From NCBI GenBank assembly GCA_934129745.1, contig CAKOWZ010000017.1, forward strand, positions 1-39,078: 39,078 nucleotides of DNA, read 5' to 3'. Both the position numbers and the translations under genes were made by a program. The notes under the pieces were generated by a model. It was given only the letters and a program-made list of their open reading frames with translations, did no database searches and had not been told where the DNA came from. This document shows, in pieces, positions 16,491 to 25,376 of the stretch. The first letter of the stretch is position 1, and each line of letters begins with the position of its first letter. The stretch is from an uncultured Clostridia bacterium. Its GTDB lineage: Bacteria > Bacillota > Clostridia > TANB77 > CAG-508.

Positions 16491-17157
16491 AAATAAAATG
16501 GGTGACTTTGATAAAATGGTTACAATATTAACTCCAAATGGAAAAATTGGGTGTGCTGCAAGAGGAGCAAGAAGGCCAAAGAGCCAGCTTATGGCAGGAA
16601 CTCAATTTTTTTGCTTTGGAGAATATATGATTTTTAAGGGAAATAATAGCTATAATATAAATTCATGTGATACAATTGAGATATTTTATAATTTACGTAC
16701 TGATTTGGACAAGTTAAATTATGCTGTAGAAATATGTAAAATCATTGATAGTGTAACATATGAAAATCAAAATACATATAAGATTTTACAATTATTATTA
16801 AATACTTTATATGTTATTTCTGAAACTGATAAAAATTTAGATTTGATTTTTTCAGTTTTTAGAATACGTTTATTGTGTTTATTGGGTTATATGCCTAAAG
16901 TTGAAAAATGTGTTAATTGTGAAACCAATGAAAATATTGCTTTTTTTAGTATTATTGATAATGGATTTAAATGCGTAAACTGCGGAAGAGTTGATAAATC
17001 AGCAATTAGCGTTAATCCAACAACTGTTGATGCAATAAGGTATATTATATTTTCACCAGCAAAAAAAATATTTTCTTTTGATTTACCAGATGAAAGTGTT
17101 AGAGAACTTAATTTGGTAAGTAAAATTTATTTGGGTGAAAAGCTGGAATTGGAGTAA
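16453..17157 (+). CDS. recO: DNA repair protein RecO
   Basis: I start at ATG 16453, eight bases after AAGGTG, rather than at ATG 16447, which is too close to it. The 234-residue protein has the N-terminal OB fold signature (KTKGLIISENKMGDFDKM), the basic GARRPKSQL segment and a four-cysteine zinc site (CVNC at about 150, CVNC at about 172). RecO loads RecA with RecR during gap repair. It overlaps yqzL by 38 bp, implying coupled translation. Confidence 0.93.
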   Translation: MGIIKTKGLIISENKMGDFDKMVTILTPNGKIGCAARGARRPKSQLMAGTQFFCFGEYMIFKGNNSYNINSCDTIEIFYNLRTDLDKLNYAVEICKIIDSVTYENQNTYKILQLLLNTLYVISETDKNLDLIFSVFRIRLLCLLGYMPKVEKCVNCETNENIAFFSIIDNGFKCVNCGRVDKSAISVNPTTVDAIRYIIFSPAKKIFSFDLPDESVRELNLVSKIYLGEKLELE

Positions 17158-17351
17158 AAATTGTGATAAAATAGTTTGAAAAATAGAGTGATAAGATAAT
17201 TTAATAAAATAATGTGAAAAACAGAGTAACAAAATAATGTGATAAAATAAAGTAATAAAATAATGTAATAAAAAAGTTTAATTAAATGATAAAAATAAAT
17301 TTTTACAAATATATGAACCTTTTAAAGATGTAAGAAAGGAATGAAAATTAA
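17158..17351 (+). other. Noncoding spacer with degenerate AAAATAATGTGATAAAATA repeats
   Basis: The spacer between recO and dgkA contains five or six imperfect copies of an (A)ATAATGTGATAAAAT-like unit between 17161 and 17272. I see no gene in it. An AAAGGA site at 17335-17340 leads into dgkA. Confidence 0.6.
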
Positions 17352-17793
17352 ATGGAAAAAGAAAAATTTAATATAGAAAAAACAGATAAAAATTTTGAAG
17401 ATAACAGTTTAGAACATAAGAATTTTATCAAAAAAAGAAAACGGATTTTTAGATTTTTTCAAAAGTTTTAAATATGCAATACAAGGTATATTATCAGCAT
17501 TAAAAGTAGAAAGAAATATGAAAATTCATATATTTGCAATGATTATTGTAATTATATGTGGAATTATATTTAAAATAAGTAAAATAGAATGGTTTATTTG
17601 TTTTATCTTATTTGCAGGTGTAATAAGCACAGAATTAATTAATACAGCAATTGAAAATACAGTTGATTTAATAACACAAGAAAAAAATCCAAAAGCCAAA
17701 ATTGCAAAAGACATTGCAGCAGGTGCAGTATTAATCTGGGCCATTTTTGCCACTATAATTGGAGGTATGATTTTTATACCAAAAATGTTTTAA
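17352..17793 (+). CDS. dgkA: Diacylglycerol/undecaprenol kinase DgkA, read through a +1 frameshift at CGG
   Basis: ATG 17352 opens 30 codons ending ...NFIKKRK, then CGG (17442) and a zero-frame stop nine codons on. Dropping the C gives GFLDFFKSFKYAIQG and ALKVERNMKIH, the N-terminal helix and catalytic stretch of the family, then E.INTAIENTVD and AKIAKDIAAGAVL to 17793, about 146 residues in all with three membrane helices. The next downstream ATG (17518) would leave out the conserved FKYAIQG...ERN part, so the frameshift is needed for an active enzyme. In Gram-positive bacteria this enzyme phosphorylates undecaprenol. The N-terminal 30 residues are a lineage-specific charged extension. Confidence 0.83.
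17442..17445 (+). other. CGGA +1 recoding site in dgkA
   Basis: In-frame CGG after AAA; the +1 frame restores GGA (Gly) and the conserved FKYAIQG helix. Confidence 0.75.
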
Positions 17794-17862
17794 CTTGTGC
17801 AATTGGGGACGCGTCCCAATTGTACACATTGTACAATTGGGACGCGTCCCCAATTGCACAAG
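17794..17862. repeat. 69-bp perfect inverted repeat rich in G+C
   Basis: Two 33-bp arms are exact reverse complements around a CAT loop. The arm runs CTTGTGCAATTGGGGACGCG and on, and each arm contains its own 12-bp palindrome GGGACGCGTCCC. It abuts the dgkA stop and ends 18 bp before pth. It has no U-tract, so it is a poor terminator; composition and form are those of a REP-like or small mobile palindrome. Confidence 0.9.
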
Positions 17863-17879
17863 AAATGAGGTAGAGTAAA

Positions 17880-18437
17880 ATGTATTTAATAATTGGATTG
17901 GGAAATCCAGAGCCTGAGTATGCTAAAACAAGGCATAATATGGGGTTTGATGTTATAAATAAATTAGCGGAAAAATTTGAGATTCAAGTAAATAAAAGTA
18001 AGTTTAAGGGCATGTATGGAGTTGGAAACATAAATAGTGAAAAAGTGGTTTTATTAAAACCTCAGACATTTATGAATTTAAGTGGAGAATCTGTTCAGGA
18101 ATTTGTGAATTTTTATAAAATTGAGAAAAATAGAATTATAGTTATTTATGATGATATAGATACAAATCCAGGAAAAATTAGAATAAGAAAAAGTGGAGGT
18201 CCAGGAACTCATAATGGAATGAAATCTGTTGTGGAGTGCTTAGGAACAAGTGACTTTATGAGGGTTAGAGTTGGAGTTGGTATGCCTGAATTTAAAGGTG
18301 ATTTAATAAATTATGTTATTGGACATATTAATGATGAGCAATATAATGTTTTAAAAGATGGTATAAATTTAGCAGAACAAGCTATTGAGGAAATTTTGAA
18401 AAATGGTGTAGATATGGCTATGAATAAGTTTAATTGA
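17880..18437 (+). CDS. pth: Peptidyl-tRNA hydrolase
   Basis: The 185-residue protein has all Pth signatures: GLGNPEPEYAKTRHN (catalytic His19, Asn20), FMNLSGESV, YDDID and GGPGTHNGMKS. The enzyme releases tRNA from stalled or drop-off peptidyl-tRNA. GAGG at 17867 is the likely ribosome site. The length is normal. Confidence 0.97.
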   Translation: MYLIIGLGNPEPEYAKTRHNMGFDVINKLAEKFEIQVNKSKFKGMYGVGNINSEKVVLLKPQTFMNLSGESVQEFVNFYKIEKNRIIVIYDDIDTNPGKIRIRKSGGPGTHNGMKSVVECLGTSDFMRVRVGVGMPEFKGDLINYVIGHINDEQYNVLKDGINLAEQAIEEILKNGVDMAMNKFN

Positions 18438-18521
18438 TATTATGAAAATATTGTAGAAGATGTAAAATGGTTTATGGATTTCCACAAAATCTAAATATAG
18501 TACAAGGATATTTAAAATTTG

Positions 18522-19712
18522 ATGAAAGAGATTATTGTAAATAGTACTAAAGAAAAAAATACAATTGTTTTTGTTGAAAATGGTAAGTTATTAGAAAAGT
18601 ATGAAGAATATGATGGATTACAAAGACTTGAAGGAAATATTTATCTTGGAAAAATAACAGATATTTTACCTGGAATGCAAGCAGCATTTGTTGATATTGG
18701 TGATACTCAAAATGCTTTTTTACATATAAAAGATATTTTGCCAAAAGCAAGTAATAAAACAGGAAATAAAAATGAAGATTTAAACAAATATGATATAAAA
18801 GATTATGTGAAAATTGGTATGCCTGTTATTGTTCAAGTAAAAAAAGACAAAACAGGAAAAAAAGGAGCAAAAGTATCAACTAATTTAAATATTTCAGGAA
18901 AATTTGTGGTTATAATACCAAATAGTGAATTTGTGACTATTTCACAAAAAATCGAAGATAATGATGAAATATTAAGATTAACTAATATTGTAAATGATTG
19001 TAAAATTGAAAATTATGGAGTAATTATTAGAACATCAGCAATAAATGCTACAAAACAGGAAATAAAAGAAGATATACAAAAAGTGATTCAAATATATCAA
19101 AATATCAAAAATCAATCACAATATATAATTGAAGAGAATGAAAATATTCCAAGTTTATTATATGAAAAAGGAAATATTATAAATAGATTATTAATAGATG
19201 TTGGAAATCAAGGCTTAGATAGGATTGTAGTAAATGATAAAGATGTTTATGAAAATGTTTTAGAATTATTAAAAAAATATAATCTTAATATTGATGTTAA
19301 ATTAATTGAACAAGATAGTATTTTGGATTTATATAATTTAGAAAGACAAATTGAAAAAATTTCTAATAGAAAAGTGTGGCTTGATTGTGGGGGATTTATT
19401 ACAATTGATCAAACAGAGGCTTTAACAGCAATAGATGTAAATTCAGGGAAATTCACAGGAAAAGAAAATATTGAAAAAACTGTGTTAAAAGTCAATTCTG
19501 AAGCTACAGTAGAAATTGCAAAACAAATAAGAGCAAGAGATATTGGAGGAATTATTATTGTAGATTATATTGATATGGATAATAAAGAAGATGAGGAAAT
19601 TGTTCAGAATTTGTTGTTGGAAAATTTGAAAAAAGATAGAGCTAAAACACAAGTTGTTGGATTTACTAAATTACATTTGTTAGAAATGACTAGAAAACAT
19701 ATATGTAGTTAA
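18522..19712 (+). CDS. rng: Ribonuclease E/G family protein
   Basis: I start at ATG 18522 (TTG 18519 is also possible; the Shine-Dalgarno AAGGA is weak). The 396-residue protein has an S1 domain (GNIYLGKITDILPGMQAAFVDIG) and the DNase I-like catalytic core with both metal aspartates in AIDVNSGKFTG and IIIVDYIDM. It ends at EMTRKHICS, just where the zinc-link CxxC and small domain of longer RNase G proteins would follow, so tetramer assembly may differ. It is followed by a strong terminator. Confidence 0.9.
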   Translation: MKEIIVNSTKEKNTIVFVENGKLLEKYEEYDGLQRLEGNIYLGKITDILPGMQAAFVDIGDTQNAFLHIKDILPKASNKTGNKNEDLNKYDIKDYVKIGMPVIVQVKKDKTGKKGAKVSTNLNISGKFVVIIPNSEFVTISQKIEDNDEILRLTNIVNDCKIENYGVIIRTSAINATKQEIKEDIQKVIQIYQNIKNQSQYIIEENENIPSLLYEKGNIINRLLIDVGNQGLDRIVVNDKDVYENVLELLKKYNLNIDVKLIEQDSILDLYNLERQIEKISNRKVWLDCGGFITIDQTEALTAIDVNSGKFTGKENIEKTVLKVNSEATVEIAKQIRARDIGGIIIVDYIDMDNKEDEEIVQNLLLENLKKDRAKTQVVGFTKLHLLEMTRKHICS

Positions 19713-19719
19713 TTTAATG

Positions 19720-19754
19720 AAAAAAGCTATCTTTATTTTAAAGATAGCTTTTTT
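19720..19754. terminator. Bidirectional terminator between rng and the minus-strand gene
   Basis: A perfect 16-bp stem (AAAAAAGCTATCTTTA and its complement) with a TTT loop, with A-run and T-run at the two sides, serves both convergent genes. Confidence 0.92.
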
Positions 19755-19770
19755 ACATAAAGTGCTTTGC

Positions 19771-20124
19771 CTAATCAGAGATGTCAAGGATATAAAATCC
19801 TGGATTTTTGAATCCTGAACTATGGATACAGTTGATACTGCCAATTTTACCATAATCAAGGCAGTATCTTCCCCAAACACACTTCATGTGGCATGATTCA
19901 GCAAATTTGCCATCAACAAATCCGCCATGTGTTAGGTCAGCGAATTGACCATTAAGAAGCCGTAGTTTAAAATGCTTTGCCGTGTTAGGGTAGCGACAAA
20001 TATCTGTGTATCTGTAATTAGGAATTTTCGCAATCTCTACAGGCTCAGCTTTAGTGTTAGTGTCTTCAGGAATACGCATGACCCGTCCATCAGGACCATC
20101 AAGAATGATAGTAACTTTGTACAT
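19771..20124 (-). CDS. Uncharacterised GC-richer protein, likely acquired
   Basis: A 117-residue protein (MYKVTIILDGPDGRVMRIPE...) that I do not recognise. It has an AAGGAGG site nine bases upstream and a consensus promoter. G+C content is far above the neighbours and similar to the two variable-protein genes. It has five cysteines and small repeated beta-like strands (GQFADLTHGGFVDGKFAES), giving the look of a compact beta protein. Codon 14 (DGR) is an in-frame CGG read as arginine if the frame is intact; it is the only such CGG in a continuous gene of this window. The protein may be phage or plasmid cargo. Confidence 0.72.
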   Translation of the reverse strand: MYKVTIILDGPDGRVMRIPEDTNTKAEPVEIAKIPNYRYTDICRYPNTAKHFKLRLLNGQFADLTHGGFVDGKFAESCHMKCVWGRYCLDYGKIGSINCIHSSGFKNPGFYILDISD

Positions 20125-20142
20125 AAAACAAAGCCTCCTTAT

Positions 20143-20191
20143 GTGGTTTAATAAATATACTTATAGTCACCACTTAAGCTAAAAGTATATT
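20143..20191 (-). promoter_or_regulatory. Structured 5' leader next to the ribosome site
   Basis: In the minus-strand leader AATATACTT (plus 20183-20191) pairs with AAGTATATT (plus 20154-20162), and GTGGT (plus 20169-20173) pairs with ACCAC (plus 20143-20147), which lies four bases from the AAGGAGG site. The order a-b-a'-b' makes a pseudoknot or two mutually exclusive folds. Confidence 0.5.
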
Positions 20192-20216
20192 GAGTATTTA
20201 CTCTTTTTCGTGGCAT

Positions 20217-20245
20217 ATTATATCATAGATACAATATTATGTCAA
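20217..20245 (-). promoter_or_regulatory. Consensus promoter of the acquired minus-strand gene
   Basis: On the minus strand TTGACA (plus 20240-20245) and TATAAT (plus 20217-20222) are exactly 17 bp apart, a full consensus housekeeping promoter. The leader before ATG is about 85 nt. The DNA from 20246 to 20477 holds no gene that I can see. Confidence 0.88.
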
Positions 20246-20477
20246 ACTATATTCGGAATTTAGTGTATTTTGTCAATTTATCTGAAATAAAAAAGCAAAA
20301 AAAGGCAAAAATGTGTTTACAAAATAAAAAAAGCATGATAAAATAATGCTTAGTTAAAATTATTGATATCAAAAAAATTAATTAATCTGATTTGGGAAAA
20401 TTAATTCAAAATCTCCCAAAAATTTCATAAGATAAAAATTAAATATAAAAAAAAATAAAGAAGGTGGAAATTATAGC

Positions 20478-20642
20478 GTGAATTTTCTATGCACAAAAAT
20501 AGGTAAAATCGTTGTATGTTTTATAATTACCACGATTATTTATAGTGGATTATTTTATACATATACAGTGATTAATAAAAAAGTAATTGATGAAAATGAG
20601 CAAAATAAACAAAAAACTTTGCAATCATTCATTGACAGATGA
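20478..20642 (+). CDS. Small single-pass membrane protein
   Basis: A 54-residue product from GTG 20478 with AAGGTGG ten bases upstream: MNFLCTKIGKIVVCFIITTI, one membrane helix (about 9-30), then a polar tail ending FIDR. It is followed by a WG-repeat membrane protein. No family is recognised; the case for expression rests on the ribosome site and the sensible topology. Confidence 0.5.
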   Translation: MNFLCTKIGKIVVCFIITTIIYSGLFYTYTVINKKVIDENEQNKQKTLQSFIDR

Positions 20643-20773
20643 AAATATAGTCTATATAATGGATTAAGAAAAATATCAAAATATACAGTAAAATTAAGCT
20701 TTTTGTAAAAATAAAAGTTTTGATAAGTCTAAAAAATTAAATCAAAAGAAAAATTAATTTAGAAGGTGTGTAT

Positions 20774-22510
20774 ATGAAGAAAAAAAATGTTTTTATTAGT
20801 ATCATTATAGTTTGTATTATTATTGTAATTATAGCTTTTTTAATTATGCTGAAAAATAGCAAAAAAAAGCTGGATTATGAACTTGAAGTAGTAGATGAAA
20901 TAAACTATATGGTAGTTAATGAAAATAATAAATTTGGAGTGATAGATAAATATGGTAATATTGTGGTACAACCATATTATGATGAAATTCAAATACCTAA
21001 TCCTTCTAAACCTCTATTTATTTGCAAATATGATTACAATTCAGAAAAGAAAAAATACAATATAAAAGTTTTAAATGATAAATCAGAACAAATATTGTAT
21101 CAATATGTTACAGTTGAGGCAATTGAATTAAATTCAGGAATAAGTGAAATCCCTTATGAAAAAAGTGTATTGAAATATGAACAAGATGGAAAATTTGGGT
21201 TGATAGATTTTCAAGGAAATACTATTACTAAGCCAGTATATGATGAAATTAATAGTTTTGATTATAATGAAGGTTTATTACTAGTTAAGAAAAATGAAAA
21301 ATATGGAATAATTAATATAAATGGAGTAGCATATGTAAATGAAAAATATGACAAAATAGAATCTGATGGATATTATAATGAAAACTCACAATACAAAAAT
21401 TCTGGATTTATTGTATCAAATGGTTCTGAAAATAATTACAAATATGGATATATTGATAGAAAAGGAAAACAAATCTTAGATGTTAAATATGAGCAAATTG
21501 CAAGACTTGAAAATTCAAATACTAATGATATCTATTTGGTAGCTTTTGAAAATGGAAAAGCTGGATTATACAAAAATAACAAGATTATTTTAAAACATGA
21601 ATATGAAGATATTGGAATAGATAAAAATAACAATTGTTTAATTATACAGCAAAATTCTAAACAAGGATTGTCTGATTTTAATGGAAAGATACAAATAGAA
21701 TTAAAATATGATAACATATATATTTCTGGAAAATATGTAAATGCTCAAAACGGTGATAATATTGATATATATGATTATAAAACAATGAATAAAATTAGTT
21801 ATGAAAACATTGTAGGAATTAATCAAACATCAAGTGAAAAATATTCAATTGCAATTACTAAAAATGACAAATTTAAAATATTAGAAAATGAAAATAATAA
21901 ATTGAAAAATGAAGAATATGAATATTTAGAATATTTATATGATGATTATTTTGTTATTTTTGAAAATGGCAAGTTTGGAGTTATTGATAATGAAAATAAT
22001 GAAATAATTGATTGTAAATATGATGTTATTCAAAGAATAGGTAAAACAAAAATTATAGAAGCAAATAATCTTAATACTCAAAATACAGATTTTATAATAG
22101 GTAAAAAAGTAATTATGACAATGCAAAATCCAACAGTTCAAATTAATGAAAATTATATATATGTGTATTCGTCAAATGATATGAAATATATAAATTTTGA
22201 TGGAAATATTGTGAAAAACAATGAAGTGTTTAGCTCAAAATTATATGCTATTAAACAGCAAAATAAATGGGGATTTGCTGATGAAAATGGAAATATTGTT
22301 GTTGAATGTCAATATGATTTTGTAACTGAATTTAATAAAAATGGATTTGCTGGAATAAAGAAAAATGAAAAATGGGGAGTGATTAATTCAGATGGAAAAG
22401 TTGTAATTGAACCTGTATATAACATAGATTCAAATAAGCCAAATTTTGTTGGAAAATACTATGAATTAAACAAAGAATATGGAAGTAGCTATTTTGTATG
22501 TGATATATAA
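20774..22510 (+). CDS. Membrane-anchored WG-repeat protein
   Basis: I start at ATG 20774, since AAGGTG (20764-20768) overlaps the GTG at 20768. The 578-residue protein has one N-terminal membrane helix (5-28) and then many WG/KWG beta repeats of the form (F/Y/W)G(V/L/I)ID..GN.V..P.YD.I, for example FGVIDKYGNIVVQPYYDEI and WGFADENGNIVVECQYDFV. WG-repeat proteins are thought to be extracellular binding scaffolds. The middle repeats are strongly degraded. Confidence 0.88.
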   Translation: MKKKNVFISIIIVCIIIVIIAFLIMLKNSKKKLDYELEVVDEINYMVVNENNKFGVIDKYGNIVVQPYYDEIQIPNPSKPLFICKYDYNSEKKKYNIKVLNDKSEQILYQYVTVEAIELNSGISEIPYEKSVLKYEQDGKFGLIDFQGNTITKPVYDEINSFDYNEGLLLVKKNEKYGIININGVAYVNEKYDKIESDGYYNENSQYKNSGFIVSNGSENNYKYGYIDRKGKQILDVKYEQIARLENSNTNDIYLVAFENGKAGLYKNNKIILKHEYEDIGIDKNNNCLIIQQNSKQGLSDFNGKIQIELKYDNIYISGKYVNAQNGDNIDIYDYKTMNKISYENIVGINQTSSEKYSIAITKNDKFKILENENNKLKNEEYEYLEYLYDDYFVIFENGKFGVIDNENNEIIDCKYDVIQRIGKTKIIEANNLNTQNTDFIIGKKVIMTMQNPTVQINENYIYVYSSNDMKYINFDGNIVKNNEVFSSKLYAIKQQNKWGFADENGNIVVECQYDFVTEFNKNGFAGIKKNEKWGVINSDGKVVIEPVYNIDSNKPNFVGKYYELNKEYGSSYFVCDI

Positions 22511-22540
22511 AATTAAATTGTGAAATAAATAAAATTTATA

Positions 22541-22573
22541 AGAAGGGAGTTTATGATATAAAAAATATCATAA
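22541..22573 (+). promoter_or_regulatory. Ribosome site separated from start by a hairpin and a two-codon uORF
   Basis: AGAAGGGAG (22541-22549) is followed by a perfect 9-bp hairpin TTATGATAT / ATATCATAA with an A5 loop (22551-22573). Within it ATG ATA TAA (22553-22561) is a two-codon ORF well spaced from the ribosome site. The main gene has no other Shine-Dalgarno sequence, so either the hairpin brings the site close to the start or re-initiation occurs. Confidence 0.55.
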
Positions 22574-22584
22574 GTGTGATAAAA

Positions 22585-23826
22585 ATGTATAAAGAATTAG
22601 GAATTAAACAAGAAGTAGTAGAATTATCAAAAAAAGTTGAAAAAGATGTTGAAGAAGTGTTCAGACAAATAGATGATGTATGTGAATATAATAGTGCAAA
22701 AGTATTAAAAGCTTTTCAAAAATATAAAATATCAGATATGCATTTTGGAACAACAACAGGTTATGGATATGGTGATATTGGACGTGACACAGCTGAAAAA
22801 GTTTTTGCAGATGTATTAGGTGCAGAAGATTGTTTGGTAAGAAATCAATTTATATCTGCAACACATGCATTAACAGTTTCATTATTCGCGTTTTTAAGAC
22901 CAGGTGATACAATGCTTAGTATATGTGGAAAACCATATGATACTTTAGATGGAGTTATAGGAATTGAAGAAAATAAAAGTTCATTAAAATCATTTGGTGT
23001 TAAATATGAACAAATAGATATGATTGATAATGATTTTGATTATGAAAAAATACAAGAAAGAGTATCAAAGGGAAACTTGAAATTAATAGAAATACAACGT
23101 TCTAGAGGTTATGCAACAAGAAAAAGTATTACTTTAGATAAAATAGAAAAAGTAATTAAATTGATTAAAAAAAATAATAAAGATGTAATAATTATGGTTG
23201 ATAATTGTTATGGTGAATTTGTTGAAAAATATGAACCTACAGAAATAGGTGCAGATATTATAGTTGGTTCTCTTATAAAAAATTTAGGGGGAGGAATTGC
23301 CACAAATGGTGCTTATGTTGCAGGTAGAAGTGATTTGGTAGAGCTTGCTGCAGAAAGATTAACAGTTCCAGGTCAGGGAAAAGAAGTTGGACCAAGTCAA
23401 GGTGCTAATAGAGCAATTTTACAGGGATTATTTATGGCTCCAAGTGTAGTAAGAAGTAGTTTAAAAACTGCAGTTTTTGCAAGTAAAATGTTAGAAGATT
23501 TAGGATTTAAACCAGTTCCAAGATTTGATGAAAAAAGATCTGATATTGTTCAAACAATTGAATTTGGCAATTCTGATGCAGTAATTAAATATTGTCAAGG
23601 AATACAAAAAGGATCTCCAATTGATTCAAATTCAATACCAGAACCATGGGATATGCCAGGTTATACAGATAAAGTTATAATGGCTGCAGGAGCATTTACT
23701 CAAGGTTCATCTATTGAATTATCTTGTGATGCACCTATTCGTCCACCATATATTGCTTTTATGCAAGGTGGATTAACATATGAATATGGAAAATTAGGTG
23801 TAATGAGAGCTATTTCAAATTTATAA
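22585..23826 (+). CDS. PLP-dependent enzyme of the YnbB/aluminium-resistance (methionine gamma-lyase-like) family
   Basis: I start at ATG 22585 (GTG 22576 is the alternative). The 413-residue protein has fold-type I PLP features: GTTTGYGYGDIGRDT, NQFISATHALTVSLFAFLRPG, DNCYGEFVE with its cofactor aspartate, and the Schiff-base lysine in VGSLIKNLGGG. The family is annotated as aluminium-resistance protein or methionine gamma-lyase-like; the substrate is unproven. The gene is complete and of the family length. Confidence 0.9.
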   Translation: MYKELGIKQEVVELSKKVEKDVEEVFRQIDDVCEYNSAKVLKAFQKYKISDMHFGTTTGYGYGDIGRDTAEKVFADVLGAEDCLVRNQFISATHALTVSLFAFLRPGDTMLSICGKPYDTLDGVIGIEENKSSLKSFGVKYEQIDMIDNDFDYEKIQERVSKGNLKLIEIQRSRGYATRKSITLDKIEKVIKLIKKNNKDVIIMVDNCYGEFVEKYEPTEIGADIIVGSLIKNLGGGIATNGAYVAGRSDLVELAAERLTVPGQGKEVGPSQGANRAILQGLFMAPSVVRSSLKTAVFASKMLEDLGFKPVPRFDEKRSDIVQTIEFGNSDAVIKYCQGIQKGSPIDSNSIPEPWDMPGYTDKVIMAAGAFTQGSSIELSCDAPIRPPYIAFMQGGLTYEYGKLGVMRAISNL

Positions 23827-23906
23827 ATATATACAATATTAGAATATTTTAATATTAAATTATGAAGAAAGGATAGCATAATATAAATTATTATGTTGAG
23901 AAGAAT

Positions 23907-25241
23907 ATGAAGGTTGTAATAATTGGTGGAGGACCTGCTGGAATGATTGCAGGAATTTCAGCAGCAAGAAGCGGAAATGAAGTAATTATATTAGAAAAAA
24001 TGAATATGTTTGGAAGAAAACTTTTAATAACAGGTAAAGGAAGATGTAATATTACAAGCAGTTTAAATATATCTGAATTTATACAAAATATTCCTGGAAA
24101 TGGCAGATTTTTATATAGTTGTTTTCAAAGTTTTACAAACAAAGATATTATAGAATTATTAGAAAAACATAATGTTAAAGTTAAAGAAGAAAGAGGAAAT
24201 AGGATATTTCCAGTTAGTGACAAGTCTATGGATGTTTTAAATGCATTATTAGAAGAACTAAAACAATTAAATGTAAAAATGATTACTAATGCAAATGTAA
24301 ATGAAATAGTTTGCGAAAAAAAATCATTAGAAGAAATGAAACATGTAATAGGAGTAAAATATATAAAAGATGGGAAAACATTTATAGAAAAAGCAGATAA
24401 AGTTATTTTAGCAACAGGTGGAAATAGTTATCAGGCAACAGGTTCAACTGGTGATGGATATAAAATTTCAGAAAAATTAGGACATACAGTTACCAAAATT
24501 AGACCATCATTAGTTCCTTTGGTTGCAAATAATATAAGAGATAATGAAAAAAATAATAAAAGTGTGTATGAAAGTAAATATACAAATTCACTTAATTTAT
24601 GTAGAGAATTACAAGGATTAAGTTTAAGAAATGTGCAAATTAAATTTGAAGATAAAATAAAAAACAAAGTAATATATGATGATTTTGGAGAAATGATTTT
24701 TACGCATTTTGGAGTATCAGGACCAACAATTTTAAGTGGTTCAGCTCATTTACTTAGATATAAAAATATAGATAATTTACTATATGAAGGAAATGTTGTT
24801 TTAATAATTGATTTAAAACCAGGTTTAAGTGAAGAAAAATTAGATACGCGAGTTTTAAGAGATTTTGAAAAAGATAAAAATAAATGTTTTAAAAATAGTT
24901 TAAATGAATTATTGCCACAAAAATTAATTCAACCAATAATAATATTGTCAGGAATTAATGGTGATAAAAAGGTAAATGAAATCACTAAACAAGAAAGACA
25001 AAAATTAGTAAGATTATTGAAAAATTTTGTAATTACGATTAAAGACTTTAGACCAATTAATGAAGGAATAGTAACATCAGGAGGAATCTCAATAAAAGAA
25101 ATAAATCCAAAAACAATGGAATCAAAGCTTGTCTCAGGATTATTTTTTGCAGGAGAAGTAATAGATGTTGATGCATATACAGGAGGATTTAATTTACAGA
25201 TTGCATATTCAACAGGATATGTTGCAGGTCAAAATAATTAA
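23907..25241 (+). CDS. HI0933-like FAD-dependent oxidoreductase
   Basis: The 444-residue protein has an N-terminal dinucleotide-binding motif GGGPAGMIAGISAARSG, then GRKLLITGKGRCNITSS, typical of HI0933/YhiN flavoproteins, ATGGNSYQATGSTGDGY, and the C-terminal GLFFAGEVIDVDAYTGGFNLQ. These enzymes bind FAD; the physiological substrate is not known. The ribosome site (GAGAAGA) is modest. Confidence 0.92.
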   Translation: MKVVIIGGGPAGMIAGISAARSGNEVIILEKMNMFGRKLLITGKGRCNITSSLNISEFIQNIPGNGRFLYSCFQSFTNKDIIELLEKHNVKVKEERGNRIFPVSDKSMDVLNALLEELKQLNVKMITNANVNEIVCEKKSLEEMKHVIGVKYIKDGKTFIEKADKVILATGGNSYQATGSTGDGYKISEKLGHTVTKIRPSLVPLVANNIRDNEKNNKSVYESKYTNSLNLCRELQGLSLRNVQIKFEDKIKNKVIYDDFGEMIFTHFGVSGPTILSGSAHLLRYKNIDNLLYEGNVVLIIDLKPGLSEEKLDTRVLRDFEKDKNKCFKNSLNELLPQKLIQPIIILSGINGDKKVNEITKQERQKLVRLLKNFVITIKDFRPINEGIVTSGGISIKEINPKTMESKLVSGLFFAGEVIDVDAYTGGFNLQIAYSTGYVAGQNN

Positions 25242-25376
25242 TAGTTTATAGGGAATCTATGCAAAAACCTAAATATAGTTAAATAAGGAGAGTATGATAA
25301 AATTTTATTAAGATAATTATAAGAAAATGACAGAATAATTATAAAACAATTATAAAATAATCATACAAAAAAATAT

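Noticed and set aside
17794..17862. Inverted repeat as a normal terminator
   Set aside because: There is no T-run after the stem, and the length and internal palindromes exceed what a terminator needs.
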